In this document: positions 54,322-55,590 of the stretch, in pieces
Layout: every line of letters begins with the position of its first letter
How positions within the stretch are numbered: position 1 is the first letter of the stretch
From: Methylosinus sporium
Lineage (GTDB): Bacteria > Pseudomonadota > Alphaproteobacteria > Rhizobiales > Beijerinckiaceae
Length of the DNA: 55,590 nt
Direction of reading: 5' to 3'
NCBI RefSeq assembly: GCF_003113265.1
Contig: NZ_PUIV01000026.1
Span: 1-55,590, forward strand
Program-made: the position numbers and the translations under genes
The notes under the pieces: model-generated
What the model saw: only the letters and a program-made list of their open reading frames with translations
Told to the model about the DNA's origin: nothing
The model's database searches: none

Positions 54322-55374
54322 CTATTCGCCGAGCGCGCCGCCGGGGGCCCGGCGCGCGGCCTGCGGCGGCCCGCGCTTGGCGCGGTCGCGTGCGCCGAAC
54401 CATTCGACCGCATCGGCGAGCGCATGGCGGTAGGGTCGGGAACGATAGCCGAGCTCGCGCCGCGCCTTGGAATCGTCGAAGAACATCGTCACCGCCGAGA
54501 GGCGCAGGCTCTCGACATTGAGGAAAGGCTCGCGGCCGGTGAGGCGCGCCAGCGCCTCATTGGCGTGGGCGACCGGCAGCAGCGGCCAGCGCGGCAGCCG
54601 CATCAGCGGCGGGCGGCCGCCGCTGAATTTCGCGACCTCCGCGAGCAGCTCGGAGAGCTCGACATTCTCGCCGCCGAGGATGTAGCGTTCGCCGATGCGC
54701 CCCAGGCGCAGCGCGGCGAGATGGCCGGCGGCGACATCGGCGACATGAACGACGGCGAGGCCGGTGTCGACATAGGCCGGCATATTGCCGCGCATCGCCT
54801 CGAGCACGATGCGTCCGGTCGGCGTGGGGCGCACGTCGCCGGGCCCGAGCGGCGCGGAGGGATTGACGATGACGGCCGGCAGAGCGTCGCGCTCGACCAT
54901 TTCCTCGACCAGACGTTCGGACAGGAGCTTGCTGCGCTTATAGGCGCCGAGCCGATCGCAGACCGCGAGCCGCCGCGTCTCGTCGCAGAGGCCGGAAGCG
55001 TCGGGCGCGAGCGTCGCGACGCTACTCGTATGGACGATGCGCTCGACGCCGGCGCGCAGCGCCTCCTCCATGACGATGCGCGTGCCCTCGAGATTGGTGC
55101 GCATGACGATAGTCGGATCGGGCGCCCACAGCCGGTAGTCGGCGGCGACATGGAAGAGATAGCGAACGCCGCGAAGCGCAGCGCGCAGACTATCGCGATC
55201 GGTCACGTCGCCTTCGAAAACTTCGTATTGGGGGCGGAGATTGGCGCGCGGGCTCGTCGGCCGCACGAAGGCGCGCACGCGAAACCCCTCTTCGTGCAGC
55301 AGGGCGGCGACCGCCCCTCCGATGAAACCGCTCGCGCCTGTGACGAGGGCGATGTCCCGCATGTCGCTCGTCAT
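54322..55374 (-). CDS. hpnA: Hopanoid-associated sugar epimerase HpnA
   Basis: A protein of about 350 residues of the extended SDR family. The NAD motif is TGASGFIGG near residue 14, the catalytic Tyr/Lys are in YKRSK, and GPGDVRPTPTGRI and LGGENVELSELL are family features. HpnA acts in hopanoid side-chain synthesis (a sugar-epimerase-like step). No squalene-hopene cyclase or other hpn gene lies in the window; the flank beyond the right edge may hold them. The ATG at 55374 is preferred; the frame reaches 55437. Confidence 0.85.
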   Translation of the reverse strand: MTSDMRDIALVTGASGFIGGAVAALLHEEGFRVRAFVRPTSPRANLRPQYEVFEGDVTDRDSLRAALRGVRYLFHVAADYRLWAPDPTIVMRTNLEGTRIVMEEALRAGVERIVHTSSVATLAPDASGLCDETRRLAVCDRLGAYKRSKLLSERLVEEMVERDALPAVIVNPSAPLGPGDVRPTPTGRIVLEAMRGNMPAYVDTGLAVVHVADVAAGHLAALRLGRIGERYILGGENVELSELLAEVAKFSGGRPPLMRLPRWPLLPVAHANEALARLTGREPFLNVESLRLSAVTMFFDDSKARRELGYRSRPYRHALADAVEWFGARDRAKRGPPQAARRAPGGALGE

Positions 55375-55521
55375 GGCCAAAGCGTCGATCGACTCCGCTG
55401 CGCCGGCGCCCGAAGCGCCGTTCTCACTCCGCAGCATCTGGGACGCGCTCCTCCAAAAGCAAGCGCCGCAGCTCCAAGGTCGTGAGCCGCCAAAACCGAG
55501 CCCGCCGACATGCGCGCGCCG

Positions 55522-55590
55522 TCAGCCGGCGGAGGCGCTGGGGAGCTCGTTTTCGAGCGGCTCGGCGGGCTCGGCCGGAGCCGGCTCGGC
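55522..55590 (-). CDS. C-terminal end of an unidentified gene, cut by window edge
   Basis: A minus-strand frame enters from the right edge and stops with TGA at 55522-55524. The 22 visible residues are Ala/Pro/Glu-rich and end SASAG. This is too little for a name. It would lie upstream of hpnA, 147 bases before its start, so it may be in the same transcription unit. Confidence 0.35.
   Translation of the reverse strand, partial: AEPAPAEPAEPLENELPSASAG

Noticed and set aside
1-55590. Search for tRNA, rRNA, CRISPR arrays, transposases, integrases and phage genes
   Set aside because: No tRNA TpsiC-like box in context, no repeat-spacer array and no mobile-element protein was found by reading both strands. 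A covariance search would be more sensitive.

Overview
The window reads as a high-GC alphaproteobacterial chromosome of the Rhizobiales type. The best clue to lifestyle is a PmoD-like CuA-type protein next to a PCuAC-domain copper protein with a predicted mature N-terminal histidine. This points to a type II methanotroph (Methylosinus/Methylocystis group), although pmoCAB itself is not in the window. The order of essential genes on the right (pyrH-frr-uppS-cdsA-dxr-rseP-bamA-lpxD-fabZ-lpxA-lpxB, with gltA, gltX and comEC nearby) is the usual alphaproteobacterial envelope block. The species assignment is inference.

Layout. 0-5.4 kb: the end of tolA, then tolB, recG and a pteridine-reductase-like SDR. 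5.8-7.9 kb: a beta-barrel porin, a 47-residue membrane peptide and two secreted low-complexity proteins. 7.9-12.4 kb: a three-gene phospho-signalling operon (FHA/serine protease, PP2C phosphatase, Ser/Thr kinase with Sel1 repeats). 12.6-15.9 kb: a two-helix membrane protein, a Tat-exported periplasmic glucan protein (OpgD type) and a glycosyltransferase. 16.1-18.7 kb: a copper module (pmoD-like gene, PCuAC gene, 38-residue membrane peptide) facing a marR gene across an A+T-rich stretch with inverted repeats. 18.8-20.2 kb: a membrane protein and an unknown. 20.2-28.3 kb: an exopolysaccharide locus (deacetylase, FemAB/GNAT-like protein, Wzz-type polymerisation protein, Wza-type exporter, glycosyltransferase, polyprenyl-phosphate sugar transferase). 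28.4-30.2 kb: small accessory genes. 30.5-36 kb: comEC, gltX, gltA.

36-40.3 kb is an accessory stretch lying between gltA and lpxB. It holds a beta-helix-like unknown, a membrane protein with two PAN domains, a probable small RNA with an intrinsic terminator, and a two-gene operon coupling an acyl-transferring GNAT protein to a haem-oxygenase-like diiron (HDO) enzyme. Tandem palindromes lie upstream of that operon. 40.3-52.5 kb is the lipid A / outer membrane assembly / isoprenoid / translation block. 52.6-55.4 kb holds a glycosyltransferase coupled to a six-cysteine secreted protein, then hpnA of hopanoid synthesis. A fragment of another gene runs off the right end.

The two most interesting systems are the copper module, in which both exported proteins are predicted to mature to an N-terminal histidine, and the palindrome-controlled GNAT + HDO pair, which looks like a minimal natural-product or signal pathway. 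No tRNA, rRNA, CRISPR array, transposase or prophage gene was seen.
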